Translations under genes and position numbers: made by a program
Notes under the pieces: model-generated
What the model saw: the letters and a program-made list of their open reading frames with translations, nothing else
Database searches by the model: none
What the model was told of the DNA's origin: nothing
DNA from: Phyto melanocephala
Lineage: Eukaryota > Arthropoda > Insecta > Diptera > Rhinophoridae
DNA: 64,000 nucleotides
Assembly (NCBI GenBank): GCA_941918925.1
Contig: OW799233.1
Span: forward strand, 139,378,223 to 139,442,222
Direction: 5' to 3'
Shown here: positions 12,175 to 24,241 of the stretch, piece after piece
Layout of the letters: the number at the start of each line of letters is the position of its first letter
How positions within the stretch are numbered: position 1 is the first letter of the stretch

Positions 12175-12930
12175 TTTTTACAGCGGTATACCCATTGTAA
12201 ATCGTATAAAGCGAATATAAATTTTTTGTAATTTACATGAAATTTACCTCATTCGAAAGATGATCTTCTGGCATTATAATTTAAATATGACTTTTGGTAT
12301 ATACCTTGCTATTCATGTTAAAATGCCAAACCATATGGCCAGCAGTTGCAAAAACTACAAAGATGAAATTTTTCCAGAATATTTCTTTTACATCGAAAAT
12401 ATTTTTTGATATTGAAAATAGACTGAATCCGTCTATTAGAAATAAGTTGAAGCTTCTAACCCCTATCTTTAAAAACAAATATGCCACCTGACCAAAATCT
12501 ACACCACACAGTTGGTTGTGGGTGCTTTTGCTTTTCTTGGATAGAATGAGGATTTTCTAAGCCCAAAATTTGACAATTTTATATTATCACGAATCAGATA
12601 AAAATACGCTTCATCAGAGAATATCGTTTTTTTTCGAAAATTTGGCATTGACTGCACTTCGCTTAATTACCAATTGAATGAAGTGCCGGCACTTTCCATG
12701 GACTGCTGGCTTGGGCTCCTGAGCGAGTAGAATTGTGTATAAATAAAAGAAAAATTTCCAGCGCAGTGCTTCGTGAAACTTAAAATTGTTGAGAACGATA
12801 ACGAATTGATGTTTTTCGAGATTTCGGCGACAATTTTACTAAATAATGATTTCAAAACACTGAATTATGGGTTGACACGTGAACTACGCTTTCTTGATTG
12901 CGAGCGGTCTTAGCACAAGTAACTTTCCAA
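12175..12930 (-). pseudogene. Mariner-like transposase relic
   Basis: On the reverse strand, a scrambled transposase can be followed from about 12920 down to about 12480. In order it shows RYRSQQF*VSRSTALEI (helix-turn-helix end), YSQ..QIFEKKRYS leading to SDEAYFYLI (first catalytic Asp block), then LENPHSIQEKQKHPQPTVW and CRFWSGGI. These motifs follow the order of mariner-like transposases, but several frameshifts and stops intervene and the second and third catalytic motifs are gone. AAAGGGTGTTTTTTAC at 12175-12190 resembles terminal repeats of this group, but I could not pair it with a right end. Confidence 0.75.
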
Positions 12931-12934
12931 CTTT

Positions 12935-13640
12935 TTAAAATAAGCTTTCAAAATTAGAACCAGTTATATTTTTGTAAAGCGCTCGATTTTTAATAATCGG
13001 AATTACAACTACACAAAATATAAAACAATTAAAAACAACTACTTAGATAAAGTGAAAATAATTTTCTATTGCTCTTTGTAGCATAACTTTTGGGGAAGTG
13101 GAAGACAAGCATAGATAATGACGACTTGTGCCCAACACAAAGGCCTCGAAATTGACTGTTAATATAAGTTTGATAAAGTACACAGAAAAAAATCATATGA
13201 CATTAAAAATTTGTTGACAAGGAATGCAATATATTTTTGGTGGCAAATTTAAAATTCTGTGTTTCCAATTGCACTACAATAAACCTTAAACAAAATTACT
13301 AGTAATATTATCAAAACACTATCTAACAAAAGTTAGAATTAAATAGAGTTTGCCAAATGGGGTGAGTTTGGATCGATGCACGGTGGATCCTTTTAAAAAA
13401 TGGTAATAAGTCTTTAACTAATTATTCGAATTCCATGAAACTGAACTGACTGAAACTCGTAGCAAAGGACTAAATCCTCTCAATCATTGAATGTTGAGAC
13501 ACACTTTTTCAAAAATTTGACAACCTTGGGTTTAAAAACCTTTCGAGGCTTGTAATTTTTACAGTTATTTCCGATTAAAGGCAAAGAAGAAATATGTTTT
13601 TCATGTTAGTGTCTATCTTATTAAATAAATAAATTGTCTT
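12935..13640. other. AT-rich non-coding DNA, nothing recognised
   Basis: No frame, terminus or RNA gene could be supported. Confidence 0.45.
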
Positions 13641-13641
13641 A

Positions 13642-13772
13642 GGGCCATTATTACAACTTGCCTTATTATTAATAATAATTACAATAAAGATTGGAAGTTA
13701 TAATAATGCGAAGCTATTTAGTGGGCACACAAAATCCTACATTTAATTAAAGGCAAGTTGTAATAATGGCCC
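13642..13772. mobile_element. Short MITE with TTA target duplication, copy 1
   Basis: Inverted termini GGGCCATTATTACAACTTGC (13642-13661) and its complement ending at 13772 are flanked on both sides by TTA (13639-13641 and 13773-13775). A 3-bp TWA duplication is typical of PIF/Harbinger MITEs. The 131-bp element has no coding capacity. Related copies lie at 26005-26208 and 34597-34797. Confidence 0.8.
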
Positions 13773-13775
13773 TTA

Positions 13776-14245
13776 AACAATTTTTTTATGATTTTTTCCC
13801 ATTTTCTTTTTCGGATCAACGAAGAACCGCTTTTTTACATACTTCGGAATATCCTTTTATAAAGTAGTTTAAGATTGTCTGAGTAATCGAAAATATTTGA
13901 AATTTTTCGAAGATAATTTTTCGGCTTAATATTAATAGCATTAACGTGCTTATTCAAAATTAAATAAGTACTTTTATGTTAATAAATTTTTGATTCGTAA
14001 TATGGAAGGTGGGTGCTAAAGTAGGTGCATTATCTTCATTTTTCGTTATTGCAAATATTGCTAACCAAAAGCCTATATTTTCAAAATTTAACAATCGTAA
14101 ATCATATTCTGTCTATTTTAAGGCGTTTTAAATATTATAAATTGTACATTATGCCATATGAGGTGGGCGCTAGAATATGAGTGTCAAATTAATTTCTGAT
14201 AAGGAATCCTGCTCGGATATTAAAACACATAGACTATTATTCTTG
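13776..14245. other. AT-rich DNA with possible INE-like traces
   Basis: Words such as GGAAGGTGGGTGCTAAAGTAGG (14005) and GAGGTGGGCGCTAGAATATG (14160) resemble the GGGAGGTGGGCGTAAAAGTGG blocks of the INE-like family in reverse orientation. The segment may therefore be a very old fragment, but no terminus was found. Confidence 0.35.
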
Positions 14246-14264
14246 TAAATCTTTTTCCACGAAA

Positions 14265-14660
14265 TTGCAGTGAATGTGAACGGCATTCGTTACAGCAATA
14301 TATCGTAATACTCGTGGCTCCAACTAAGCGGCGTGGATCTGGACGACATCTGGTTTCTGGAAGACGGTGCCTTTTGCCACATTGCGCATGAAACAATCCA
14401 TTTATTGCAGCAACGAATTCCCGAACACATTAATATCAAGAAATTCTGATGTTAACTGGCACCAAGTCGATGCGGTTTAACGCCATTCGATTTTTTTCTT
14501 TGGAGTTTTATAAAATTTCGTATTTAAGCTAATAAATCCAGAACAATTTCTAAGGCAAAAGCAGAAATACAACGCGTCATCGTTTCGATATATGTAGCTT
14601 TATCTCTGTGAAAAAGTCATTGAATATTTTAGGGGAAGATTAATGGGCTGTCATCAAAGC
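14265..14660 (+). pseudogene. Mariner-like transposase relic, catalytic half
   Basis: Forward translation gives VNGIRYSNI, then DLDDIWFLEDGAFCHIAHET (second catalytic aspartate at GAC 14363-14365), IHLLQQRIPEHINIKKF, then CGLTPFDFFLWSFIKF (third acidic residue region) and SRTISKAKAEIQRVI. This is the order of the C-terminal catalytic half of mariner-like transposases. Stops at about 14448 and 14455 and a frameshift near 14310 break it. The N-terminal half and both element ends were not found. It has clearly decayed for longer than the piggyBac and DD37E copies. Confidence 0.8.
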
Positions 14661-14664
14661 CATA

Positions 14665-16680
14665 GGGGTATTTAACAGATATTTAATTCCCTATTTAATC
14701 GGAATATATCTTACTGCCTAAAAAAAGAAATTACAGCTCTCTGTAAAAATGCGTGTTTTTTATTTTGAAGCAAAGAAGCGCATTCTGACTGATATACCTT
14801 TTTGTTCTTTTTTATCATATTTTACTCTCAGAAGTTACATGGCTATAATTCTTGTAATCAGCTGTTTAGAGTTTTTTAAATCTGACTTTAAAATTTGTGA
14901 GACTTATGTAAATCTACATGTCTGTCAAAATTGTGCTTTTAAAGGAAACCATCGCTGACTTCTTTGCAGTAGCAGAGATATCTGCCAACGGCTGTTGTCA
15001 GATGCTTTGACAGAAGAAAATAGCGCACGCTCTAATTGAAATTTTTTCAGATGTCTTAACACATGTTTTTTACAGAAGTAATGTTTTAAAGGTAACACAC
15101 GACATGTTCGTATTTAGCAGTGTGTAATTTGACAAGTCAGATGTAAAAAACATGTCGTGTATTAGCTCCTTTTGTAATTGGCGTAGCTAAAAATTTTTTC
15201 TCGGGTGGCATAACCTTAAAATTTCTTTTCTTTCAAAATTTTAAACTGAGTTAATTTTATAGTAAATGTAATTAGAATATTTTTTTAGAATTCTAGCAAA
15301 AACACTTCTAGTGGGGGAGGGCATTGTACCATCCAGAACGGCTTAGTTACGTCCATGTGCTTAGTTTTGTTTTATCTATCTACAAAATCTAATCAAAACG
15401 ATACATCTTGTGTTGTAGTAAAAACTAAGCTTAAGCGATACCATTATCTACTTAGGTAAACTTTTTTCAAAGATTGATACTTAGGCCACAATATTAGTCT
15501 TTATGCATATGCATGTATGCAGTTCTTTTTTTTATAATTTAGTATAAAAATTTCAGTATAAAAATTTTTATTTTAGTTTCAACATTTATTAAAACTAAAA
15601 ACTATATGTTAACAATTTCAATAATTTAAAAGATATATCTACGTTCTTTAGTATTTTCTTTTTTTTTTCTTAAAGACACTGAAATAATATTTAGGCCGTA
15701 CATTAAGTTTTGAGCCAGTTTCCGTTCAAATATATTTTATCATTTTTGTATTACTTACTATGCAAACTATGTAATTTTTATATTTTACAACAGAATTCGT
15801 AAAATCTCTTTGATATGTGAGCCAGGAAACTCTGTTTTATTGTTGATTGTATCATGTCCTTGTGAAGTTACTATTTTTTTTTAATTTTTTTACTTCTTTT
15901 TCTTATTTTCTTCTTGTGGAAATTTCTTTTGGTTTTTGCACAACTTCATTTGCACTTTGTATAAATAAGCATGATTGTGTGTTTATGTGTGCCTGTGTGA
16001 GTAATGCATAAGAGTGTGACAGTGTTAATATAGAGTTGGTTATTTATGTATGTAGACATTGTAGGGAAGTAGTGTGAATGTAAATTGAATTTTAATAATA
16101 TGTTGGTTATAGTAAAATCTCTCCTTCCACATACTACACGAATACAAGTAGAACAATAATCAATTGTTTTGTATTGCTGTTCATCGATATAAAAATGTTA
16201 AAACGTATTTCGTGTATGAATGTACGAATTGTAAATGCATGTAAGTATTAGTTAATATATTGCGAGTTAACAAAGTCATAAACGTACTGCATATGAAGAG
16301 TGTTTTCCTTTTGGAGCGGAGAATTTTTCAATAAAATAAAAGACTGAAATATTATGCAGTTAACAGAAAAAAAATTAATTTTATGTGAAATATTTAATGG
16401 CTTAAAATTTTGAACTCGATATCGGAAATGTGCCAGACGCAGATAGCAAGAACTACAGAAAAAATTTTAAATATTTTTGTATTAAATCTGAGGTAGAGTG
16501 TGACCTGTCTAGACATTAATTTTATAAAATCCTGTTTAAAACATATGTCCTTTATATGCCCTTTTAATTGAATATGAAAAATTAATTTATCACAAAATTC
16601 AATCAAACTCTTTGGGATTTTCTCCAAAAAAAAATTTCAGTAATATTTATTTGGATAGAGCACGTTGAAAATGATATATC
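14665..16680. other. AT-rich non-coding DNA
   Basis: No gene seen. A small inverted pair, AACACACGACATGTTC (15093) against AACATGTCGTGTATTA (15148-15163), may be a degraded foldback element. The frame 14749-14958 carries no domain. Confidence 0.45.
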
Positions 16681-16689
16681 ATGTCAAAG

Positions 16690-17175
16690 CTGGTTAGGAA
16701 AAATTATAGGATTTTTAGACGTTTGATGGTGTTGGGTACCAGGCTACTGAGGAGTTGTAGGCAACGAAATTTTGAACAAATGTATGCGCGGTGTATCGGC
16801 ATTAAGGTCGGCATATGGAAAGGGCATAAAATAGCCAACGATGGGCTACTATTTTTGGTGAATGAGGAAGTAAATATTAGACAGAGCTGATATGACATAA
16901 AGGAACAGAAGAGACTATAGAGTAACAACTGCTTAATGAAGAAGTGTTGTATGAGAATCAAGGGCTAGTATCAGTAAATAAGACCGCGGTACTTTGAATT
17001 AATGCAGTATGAGGAGCAGATAGATGAACGGTGAAACATGTTATATTTAACTCCCGAGACTACAGATAAGCAAAATGATTTATTGGAGTTAAATCTGGGG
17101 AATATCATTTGGCTTATCTTGAGGTCGGGCAGATAGTAGATGAATCATAAGGCGCTGATAGGACTCTGTTAAAGG
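16690..17175 (+). pseudogene. Non-LTR retrotransposon relic, RNase H end and downstream
   Basis: From 16727 the frame reads WCWVPGY, a TGA stop, then GVVGNEILNKCMRGVSALRS. This matches the conserved RNase H tail of I/Jockey-like LINE polyproteins, usually xWVPGHSGIxGNExADxLA. Further on, a frame giving INSRDYR...FIGVKSGEYHLAYLEVG resembles the post-RNase H segment that normally precedes a cysteine motif. Several stops and frame changes are present. The reverse transcriptase and endonuclease domains are absent, so this is a short 3' remnant. The assignment is by motif only. Confidence 0.6.
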
Positions 17176-17730
17176 TTTTTTATTTAATTTTTTCAGTACT
17201 ATTTGTTTTTTAATTTTATTATATTCCTAATACTTTCTTTTCATCAATTTATTTATGTTTTTTTCTTTTGTCAAAACGAACCACATGAATTCCCATGATG
17301 GTGTAACTTCCAGAACAGCAATAGAAACGACTGTACTATAGTTGCAGCTGGTACATATTTCACTGTTGCTTATACCAGAATCCATTGCCTTTGCTTTAGA
17401 TATTTAAAAAAGTTTTAAAAGCTTAAAATTTTTATATCAAAAAAATTTTAGCTAAAAAATCTTAGAAAGTCTCTGCAAGAGCCCATCCATTTTATAAAAT
17501 TAATTTTGGAATTTGAATAAAATTGCTTTCACCGATGCATATCGCTCTCTCTACTCGTTTTATGTGGGGGTTTTTTCAATGATAAAGTACTCCTAAAGAC
17601 AGACATACAACATACAAATAGATGAATAGACACAGCTGAAAAATTTAGTCACAAAGAACGAGAATATATTTATAAGTAAGTATTTTTGTGGAGTTCGTGT
17701 TGAATTATTTGTAGACGTTTCAGTAATAAG
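17176..17730. other. AT-rich non-coding DNA, nothing recognised
   Basis: No frame or terminus of note. Confidence 0.4.
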
Positions 17731-17734
17731 ATAT

Positions 17735-18140
17735 TTTTTACGAGAGAGGGTTATTAGCCCGCAGGTCAACCTACTTGAAGGCTAGGGACCTTAAAACAAA
17801 AAGTTTGGCATTGGTTATTAAATGGCGCCAATATTTCGCCATGTCGAATGGAGCCTCTACGGCACTCAGGATTTAAAGATACACATTGCCAGGCGTGTCC
17901 ACCTGAGACCCTCTTCTCCATTCCGCTGAACTGTCCGCCACTGCTTATTCAATTCACAGTTACCCTACACACTGCATGGTAGGGTTGTCCACTATCCGCA
18001 ACCTGTGGAGGCGTCCCATAGCACTTCAGCTGTGCTTCCTTGAAGGGGTTTTATATTTACTTATTCATGGAGAAAAGCCAAGATCAAAGAAAATATAAAT
18101 CCCCAGGAGTGATCCATAGGGAGTGACGCCCTATGTTCAA
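17735..18140. repeat. GC-richer island, unidentified
   Basis: Base composition changes abruptly here to a much more GC-rich sequence, with phrases such as CCACCTGAGACCCTCTTCTC and TTGTCCACTATCCGCAACCTG. Neither strand shows an unbroken frame or a motif I can name. The contrast with its surroundings suggests an inserted piece of mobile DNA. Confidence 0.4.
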
Positions 18141-18990
18141 CATGAACTTTTATATAATTTGAAGATATTTATAATGTCAATTAATTTATATAAATAAAAG
18201 GAAATATATATATATATATATATATTTTTTTTTTGTGGAGTAATACACGAAATAACACAACTATGTGTATTGAGTCATTAATTGATACCTTCAATGGTGG
18301 TCCCATTACCGCTTAAATTTATTGTAAAATGAGTATGCTTTTTATTTTAATGTGCCTTCAAATTAGTTTGAAAATTCTTAAGGATTATAATAAAGTTTGG
18401 ACTATTATCCATTTTTTCCCAATGCACAATTAAAAAATTATCGTAGCCATTTTTCAGAACTCTAAATATTTTAAGACCCCAATTTGGCTAACAGATCGAT
18501 GTTTTTCTTTTTTCTTTTTTTAAAGGAAATTAACAGGGCAAAATTTTCAGTATAGTTGTTTTTTTTTTATAGAATCATTTTACTTCACTTGTAACTTGAC
18601 TTGCCACATTTTATTTCTATTTTAATTACTTCAATAGAGCAAATCTAAACTGAAAACTATTTTAAAATTAAACATCCACTTGGCTTTAAATACTTGCCAA
18701 TAAGACAAACAAAACTTTATTTAATACAAAAAATTATTTTTCTCTTGTTTAAAGCTTTTTAATCTAAGGAATTATTTTCTTGTAAAGTACAAATCTTGTC
18801 TATGGGAGAAATTATCATTTGTTATAGTTTGAAACCATTAGTTTATCCAATTTTTCTACATGTGTGTATATAAATATGGTGTAATATTGTGAGAATGTGT
18901 ATAAATGTATGTTTGGCATTCGAATGAGATTTTAAATTTAATTTAATAAAATACGACCTGTCAAATTGATAAGCTACTAACAACACCTAA
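18141..18990. other. AT-rich DNA with a (TA)n run
   Basis: A (TA)n microsatellite lies at about 18206-18224, followed by poly-T. Nothing else was recognised. Confidence 0.45.
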
Positions 18991-19009
18991 ACACAAGCAG
19001 ACAAACTAC

Positions 19010-19125
19010 TATAAGAGCAGCAGCAGTAGTATTGTAACTTTTGTTAGTAGTAGTTGTAATAACAACAACATGAAAATCTCAAGCAGCAGTAGCAATAGCA
19101 AAAATACAATGCAACAACATACTTC
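19010..19125. repeat. Imperfect CAG/CAA trinucleotide tract
   Basis: Repeated AGCAGCAGCAGTAGT, AACAACAACA and AGCAGCAGTAGCAATAGC words form an interrupted triplet microsatellite on the forward strand, with no long open frame through it. Confidence 0.65.
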
Positions 19126-20587
19126 ATGTAGTCATTAATCAATTTAAAAATTTTTACCTTCCTGTCTTGCACCTGATTGTAATTCTAACTGTAAAACAGT
19201 TGATAGCCATCACCAAAGTGTGAGTTCTTGTGAGTGTATAAATAAATGAGAGTGTACGTATGTATGTGTGTATATATGAAGGTATATGTAAACATATGTA
19301 TGTTTGATTCTTAGAGTATCCAAGCAAATTCAATCTGTATCTGTTTACAAACACCCATTTATATGTGCGTATAAACTGTGTCTTTTCTTAACAATTTTCT
19401 TTGACGCAATTTTCGATCAGAGAAAATTGCTCTCTTGCCATGATTATAATTGTTCTAGATTTTCCAACATTATTTGGCATTATTTGTACTTTAGTATAGA
19501 AATATTTTGATATTGATATCAGTGTTACTAGAGACTTTGTTGTTTCATGGCCGAAGGTAAAGATTTTCATCCAAACCCGACTTTAGAGCAAAATTATTAG
19601 AAACTTTTAGATATTTGGAATCAAAACTAAATTAAATCTCCAAAAAAAAAAGTTTAGATTAAAATGTTTGCTTTCTACAAAATAAATTCATATGCTTTAA
19701 TGATATCGATCGAGTAAGATATCTAAACCCAAAATATTTAGCTCTGAAAAATTATTGAAATATAGATAGTTTTTTTTAAAGCAAACATGTTTTATTACTA
19801 GTTTTGAATACAAAACTATTGAAATAAAGATAAAATTTCTTAATCCGTGCAGTATTTAGACACGTAATAAATAATCGAAGGACAGACTTTTGTATTTTTT
19901 ATTTTTGAATCTAGATGCGGTGAATAACTTCCCCTATTTACATTATTTCTTACTTAATCGGGATTTGGATATAAAAAAATAAAACTAACGCAGATAATAT
20001 TAATAATTACAATTTTATTTGATCATGTCCCAATTGTCTTAATAATACTATTATTTAAAGAAAAATTAATGGTTTTAATTGAAAAAATATGTGAAAAATA
20101 TCTATAAAATAGTACTGAAAATCATTTGAAATTTCTATAATTTTAAAAATTTCTATAATTTTAAAAATTTTTAAAAATTTTGTTCATTTTTTACAATTGA
20201 AAATTTGGTTAATTTAAATAAAAAATTCAGCATATATTAAATACAAGCAATATTTTTTTAAATTACGATGTAAATCAAAAAAAAAACATACAAACAATTA
20301 GCGTATATGCTTTATATTATGAGTAGCAATTGAGGGCGTAACTTAAAGTCGAACTTTTACACAGAATGGACCTATATAGAAAGGTATTTACTAAAGAGCA
20401 GAGCAAAAACTTCTTAATGTTATGTATTTTATTTCGTACTACCCACTTCCAAACACTATGTTGTAAATAGTAAAAAAAAAAACATAATAAAACATGACTT
20501 TCACAAAACTTTGTGTTTGTGTTTTCAAACAAAATAGTACAACTTTCAAAATATTTCAACATGTTTATAATGGGAAAGCTATATGCA
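19126..20587. other. AT-rich non-coding DNA
   Basis: Short overlapping frames only. A 19-bp direct duplication of the type AATTTCTATAATTTTAAA occurs at about 20131-20168. No element ends were found. Confidence 0.45.
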
Positions 20588-21660
20588 AACACTATTTTAT
20601 ATTTAATGAGATAGCTTGTTAGGCATTTTCTTATGCTTGTGCCGTTCTTTAGTATTTATTATTAAAAAAACGCCTTTTTTGAGTTTTAAAGTAATTTTAA
20701 AACCACTTACCGATTAATAAAAGTTGTTTTCTTTTTTTCCGAAAATATCAAAAATAGTAATTCACTCTCAGGATATAACTGATATTGATGTCCGGAGTAT
20801 TTGCAAAAACTTGTAAATTTTGCAGCATGTTGGCATGGATCTGCAAATCTCTACAAAAAAGTTATAGCGTTGGCATGCTAAACAATCTTCGTGGACTATT
20901 AATACATCTGAATTAAATTTGAGCTAAGAGATACTGGTTGTCATTAGTGTGTAGCTCCGAAAAAGACAGACTTCGAAAATATGATCAAAAATGAAGCTAT
21001 TTTAGTTTAAATCGTACCCATTCATTCACAAAAGAAGCGCTTCGTTAGTTTACAGCCACTTTTATTAAAAAAAATAGTCATTGACTTTAAGCTTTTTGGG
21101 CATTTGCGAATTTTACAGATGTTAGTTTGCCGGAATTCGACTCCATCGAGTTGTTCTATATGTACAATTTTGTAACAGCGCCAATATTTTCGGCTAATCC
21201 GTTTTATTATCGTTTTTCAATTTATCTTTTTTTCAATATTTGATAATAGAGTTTAAATGTATTTGATTATTTTTTCATAAAAGTTGAAAAAATTTTATTT
21301 ATTTAAAAAAATTTTTTTTAAGTGACACAATTTTCTATGTAAATCAAGGCATATTAATTCATCAGGTAATTGCAGTTCGGAGAGAATTTTTTTGTTTATA
21401 TTTTTTATGTATGAAGTTTGACATTTGAAATAAATTAGAAAAGAGAGAAAATTGCTTTTTATTTAAGAAAAAAAAAAAATCAGCTGACGAATCAAGAGTA
21501 CCAGATGAATAAATATGCCTTGTATGTAAATATGTAAATTTAAGTAAATTCATAAATATTATTAAATTAATTAAACGAGTCTAAGCAGTAGTTTTTTCTG
21601 TTGAAGAAATACAGATCTATTTTTTTTTTATTCCACAAAATTGTAATCGCATAGTGTCTG
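20588..21660 (+). repeat. Unidentified dispersed repeat, copy 1 (inverted partner at 25918-26927)
   Basis: Long stretches recur in reverse complement at 25918-26927. Shared words include AGCTTGTTA, GATATTGATGTC, GCGTTGGCATGCTAAA, TTTAGTTTAAATCGTAC, GGCATTTGC and GCGCCAATATTTT.GCTAAT. The copies differ by many substitutions and indels, so the duplication is old. No intact frame survives in either copy and no family could be named. One reverse-strand reading is conserved between copies (ACQR..FF..ICR.MPTC), which could mark a former coding region. Confidence 0.65.
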
Positions 21661-22160
21661 TGCTTTTAATTTTATTAAAAGGAAATGATCTTTTACAGTT
21701 GATTAATGCGTATTTTGATTAATAATTTATATTATTAACCATTTTTTTATTGGTATCCTTAATACTGTTTTTAATTTGATTAATACATTCTTACTCTATT
21801 TTTTAGAAGGACCTTTGGTTTTAAATGTTATAATGGTTGTGTGTTCGTCTACAGCTGTAGGCTGTAGCTAGAGGAAATTGTACAATATCAAGCAACTATT
21901 TCTTTTATAGAGTCTGATAGTTTAAACCGCAAAAGTTTAAGCCCGTACAATAGACTAAAGTTTTAAAATTTTTTTGATATACATATGTATATAGTAATTC
22001 AAATTTATTACTTACGATTATTCATTATTTCAATCAAAATAAAAAGTTCTATAAAACCAAGGCATATTCATAAGCATATACATCTGCGCAACTCATAAAA
22101 CAATTAAAAGACACATGAATTTTGTTTTTGTATATGTATGCCTGTTGATATCACACAATT
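21661..22160. other. AT-rich non-coding DNA, nothing recognised
   Basis: No supported feature. Confidence 0.4.
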
Positions 22161-22161
22161 T

Positions 22162-22490
22162 GTATACTCTTTACACGACAGTGTAAAAGAGTATATACAT
22201 ATAGCTTTGTCATTCCGTTTGTAATTTCTACATTATTCCATTGCGACCCCATAAAGTATATATTTGCTGAAAGCTTATGAATAGAGTCGATTAAGCTAAT
22301 TCCGTCCTTCCGTGTGTTGGTTGAAATTAACTTGTAGAAGCACCCAACTGTTCCTTAGACCTTTGTATGTTATCATTCTTTTGGAAATATCCAAGAATGA
22401 ATTGCTTTTGAAATTCAGAAAATTGCCCCACAATTTTCTGAGATATGAGCAAATAAACACGCCTCCCTCTGTTTTTTCCCATATTTATAC
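22162..22490 (+). mobile_element. INE-1-like element, 5' fragment
   Basis: It begins with the foldback GTATACTCTTTACAC, GACA, GTGTAAAAGAGTATA (22162-22195). This is followed by TGTCATTCCGTTTGTAA and GACCCCATAAAGTATATA, the same subterminal block as in the large INE-like copies. The distal part matches 2695-2760 in reverse complement. No 3' hairpin follows, so it is truncated. Confidence 0.7.
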
Positions 22491-23058
22491 TACCACAATT
22501 AAAATCTTTCAGCCATAGAATAATTTGTAGGTACCTTTGTTACAATTTGTAGATATAACGTAGACAAACAATAAAAAAATTAATTTTGTCATATGCAGGA
22601 CACGAGTACCTTAGTTATATACCTTGTATACAACAATTTAGTATTAGATATGATTTCACCATTTTGTATTTTTAAATTTTTTGCATTTGATTTATGGCAT
22701 TAGATTTATATGTACAATTTTTCTAAACTTACTTTCTAAAAAAACATTAGTAAAAAATGGGCATGAAATGTAGTTTAATAATTGCGGAAAACGTTCAAAT
22801 CTATGTTTATCTGACATTGCGCAGAGAATTGTCGAAGCTAAAAACACTGTGCTGGACTGTTTTGGAGATACTAAAAACTATGGAATCAACTATAAAGAAA
22901 TAAATCCAGCTACTTTATCTCCTACCAAAAAGCGACTAATCTTGAAAATTGCATTAAGCTCTTCTCTTTCAACACCAAAAAAAATGGTCTCAGTCTGTTG
23001 TCCATTCAATTATTTTAATAACAAGAAGACCTATTGCAAGCTATGAATACTTTAAATA
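22491..23058. other. AT-rich DNA, nothing certain
   Basis: The 65-codon frame 22849-23046 shows no domain I recognise. Its composition is less biased than its surroundings, so a remnant of some transposon frame is possible. Confidence 0.35.
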
Positions 23059-23204
23059 AAACAAGTAAGAGCACTATATTCGGCTGTGCCGAATCTTTTA
23101 TACCCACCACCAATTTTGTGTACATTTAAAGCAAAATATTTATTATTTTGTTAATCGCTACGGAATAATCTCTTTATAATAAAATATGTATCACTTTCTT
23201 TGTA

Positions 23205-23824
23205 GAGGGTGGTTAAATTTTAAGGGCCCATGTTGAAGGTGAACTACACCTAGACTTTAAATTTGTTTTCTGCATTTCACTTGACATTTCTCAATCTCAA
23301 ACTTACTCAATTTGATCCGTGGAAAGATACGCAAATGAGCAACGCTTTAAAGTTATTCAGGTTTTTTTTATAAAAATGGGCGTTCAAATCAAAATGCATT
23401 TTGTGCACTTCGTAATTCTTTTAAACAACATAATCGTTCAAATTTGTCCACAATCTGGAGAATTGTAAAAAATATTTAAATTTCTGCAAAACAGGTCTGT
23501 ATAAAATGTTAGAAAATCTGTGAATGCCTTCTTAGTGCGTTGAATGGGAACTACTGGTGGTTTTTGCGATAGCGTGGCAAAAGAGCAGTCAACCTCGACT
23601 CATCATCATGCCCAACAATTGAGCATTGTCATTGAAAATTTGGACCATTTGATAGTGGAGTGGCGCCAAGGATGGGGGGGGGGCCATTTGGCCGATATTT
23701 TGTTAAATACATAATTGAACCGTACAAATATTATAATTACAAAAAGAAATAATAATAATAATATCCTAAATAATTTGTGTTTTATTTAAATTGAACATCG
23801 GTCCTTACAATTTAACCACCCTTT
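23205..23824 (+). mobile_element. Nested mariner-like derivative in INE copy B
   Basis: The left end GAGGGTGGTTAAATTTTAAG (23205) and the right end CTTACAATTTAACCACCCTT are inverted, each next to TA (23203-23204 and 23825-23826). Forward translation around 23270-23480 shows mariner-like helix-turn-helix pieces such as FYKNGRSNQNAFCALRNSF. The catalytic half is missing. Copy E of the host repeat lacks this insert at the matching position. Confidence 0.85.
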
Positions 23825-24113
23825 TAACTTCGATATGCTACTAAAATGCTTTTGTAAATGTAGTCTTTCAATGAAAGTGGGCGTTAAAGTAGGCGTGTTA
23901 ATAAAGTTTGTGCTAATAAATACAACTTAGATATTTCAATATAGTCCTTTATTTTCCCAAAAACTTTGTCAATAGAGAAATTACATGAATTTAAGATAAA
24001 CCGTTATATAGGAGGTAGGCGTTAAAGTGGGCGTGACACCTAAACTTTTTAGCACAACAATTACATTGAGTAGAAGGATATACGTAGCAAATATACCTCT
24101 AATTTTGGCGGTT

Positions 24114-24241
24114 TTATGAGCTTTTAAATTTCATTAACGGTAGATAACGTGAAAAGTGGGCGTTATAGTAGGCGTGTTTATGAGCTTTTAAATTTCATTA
24201 ACGGTAGATAACGTGAAAAGTGGGCGATATAGTAGGCGTGT
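24114..24241. repeat. 64-bp tandem duplication inside INE copy B
   Basis: The segment starting TTTATGAGCTTTTAAATTTC and ending AGTAGGCGTG occurs twice back to back, with only a GTTATAG/GATATAG difference. The two units are nearly identical, so this is a recent local duplication. Confidence 0.8.

Noticed and set aside
15093..15163. Microrna-type hairpin from the ACACGACATGTT pair
   Set aside because: The arms pair over only about 14-16 bp and the loop is unpaired AT-rich sequence.
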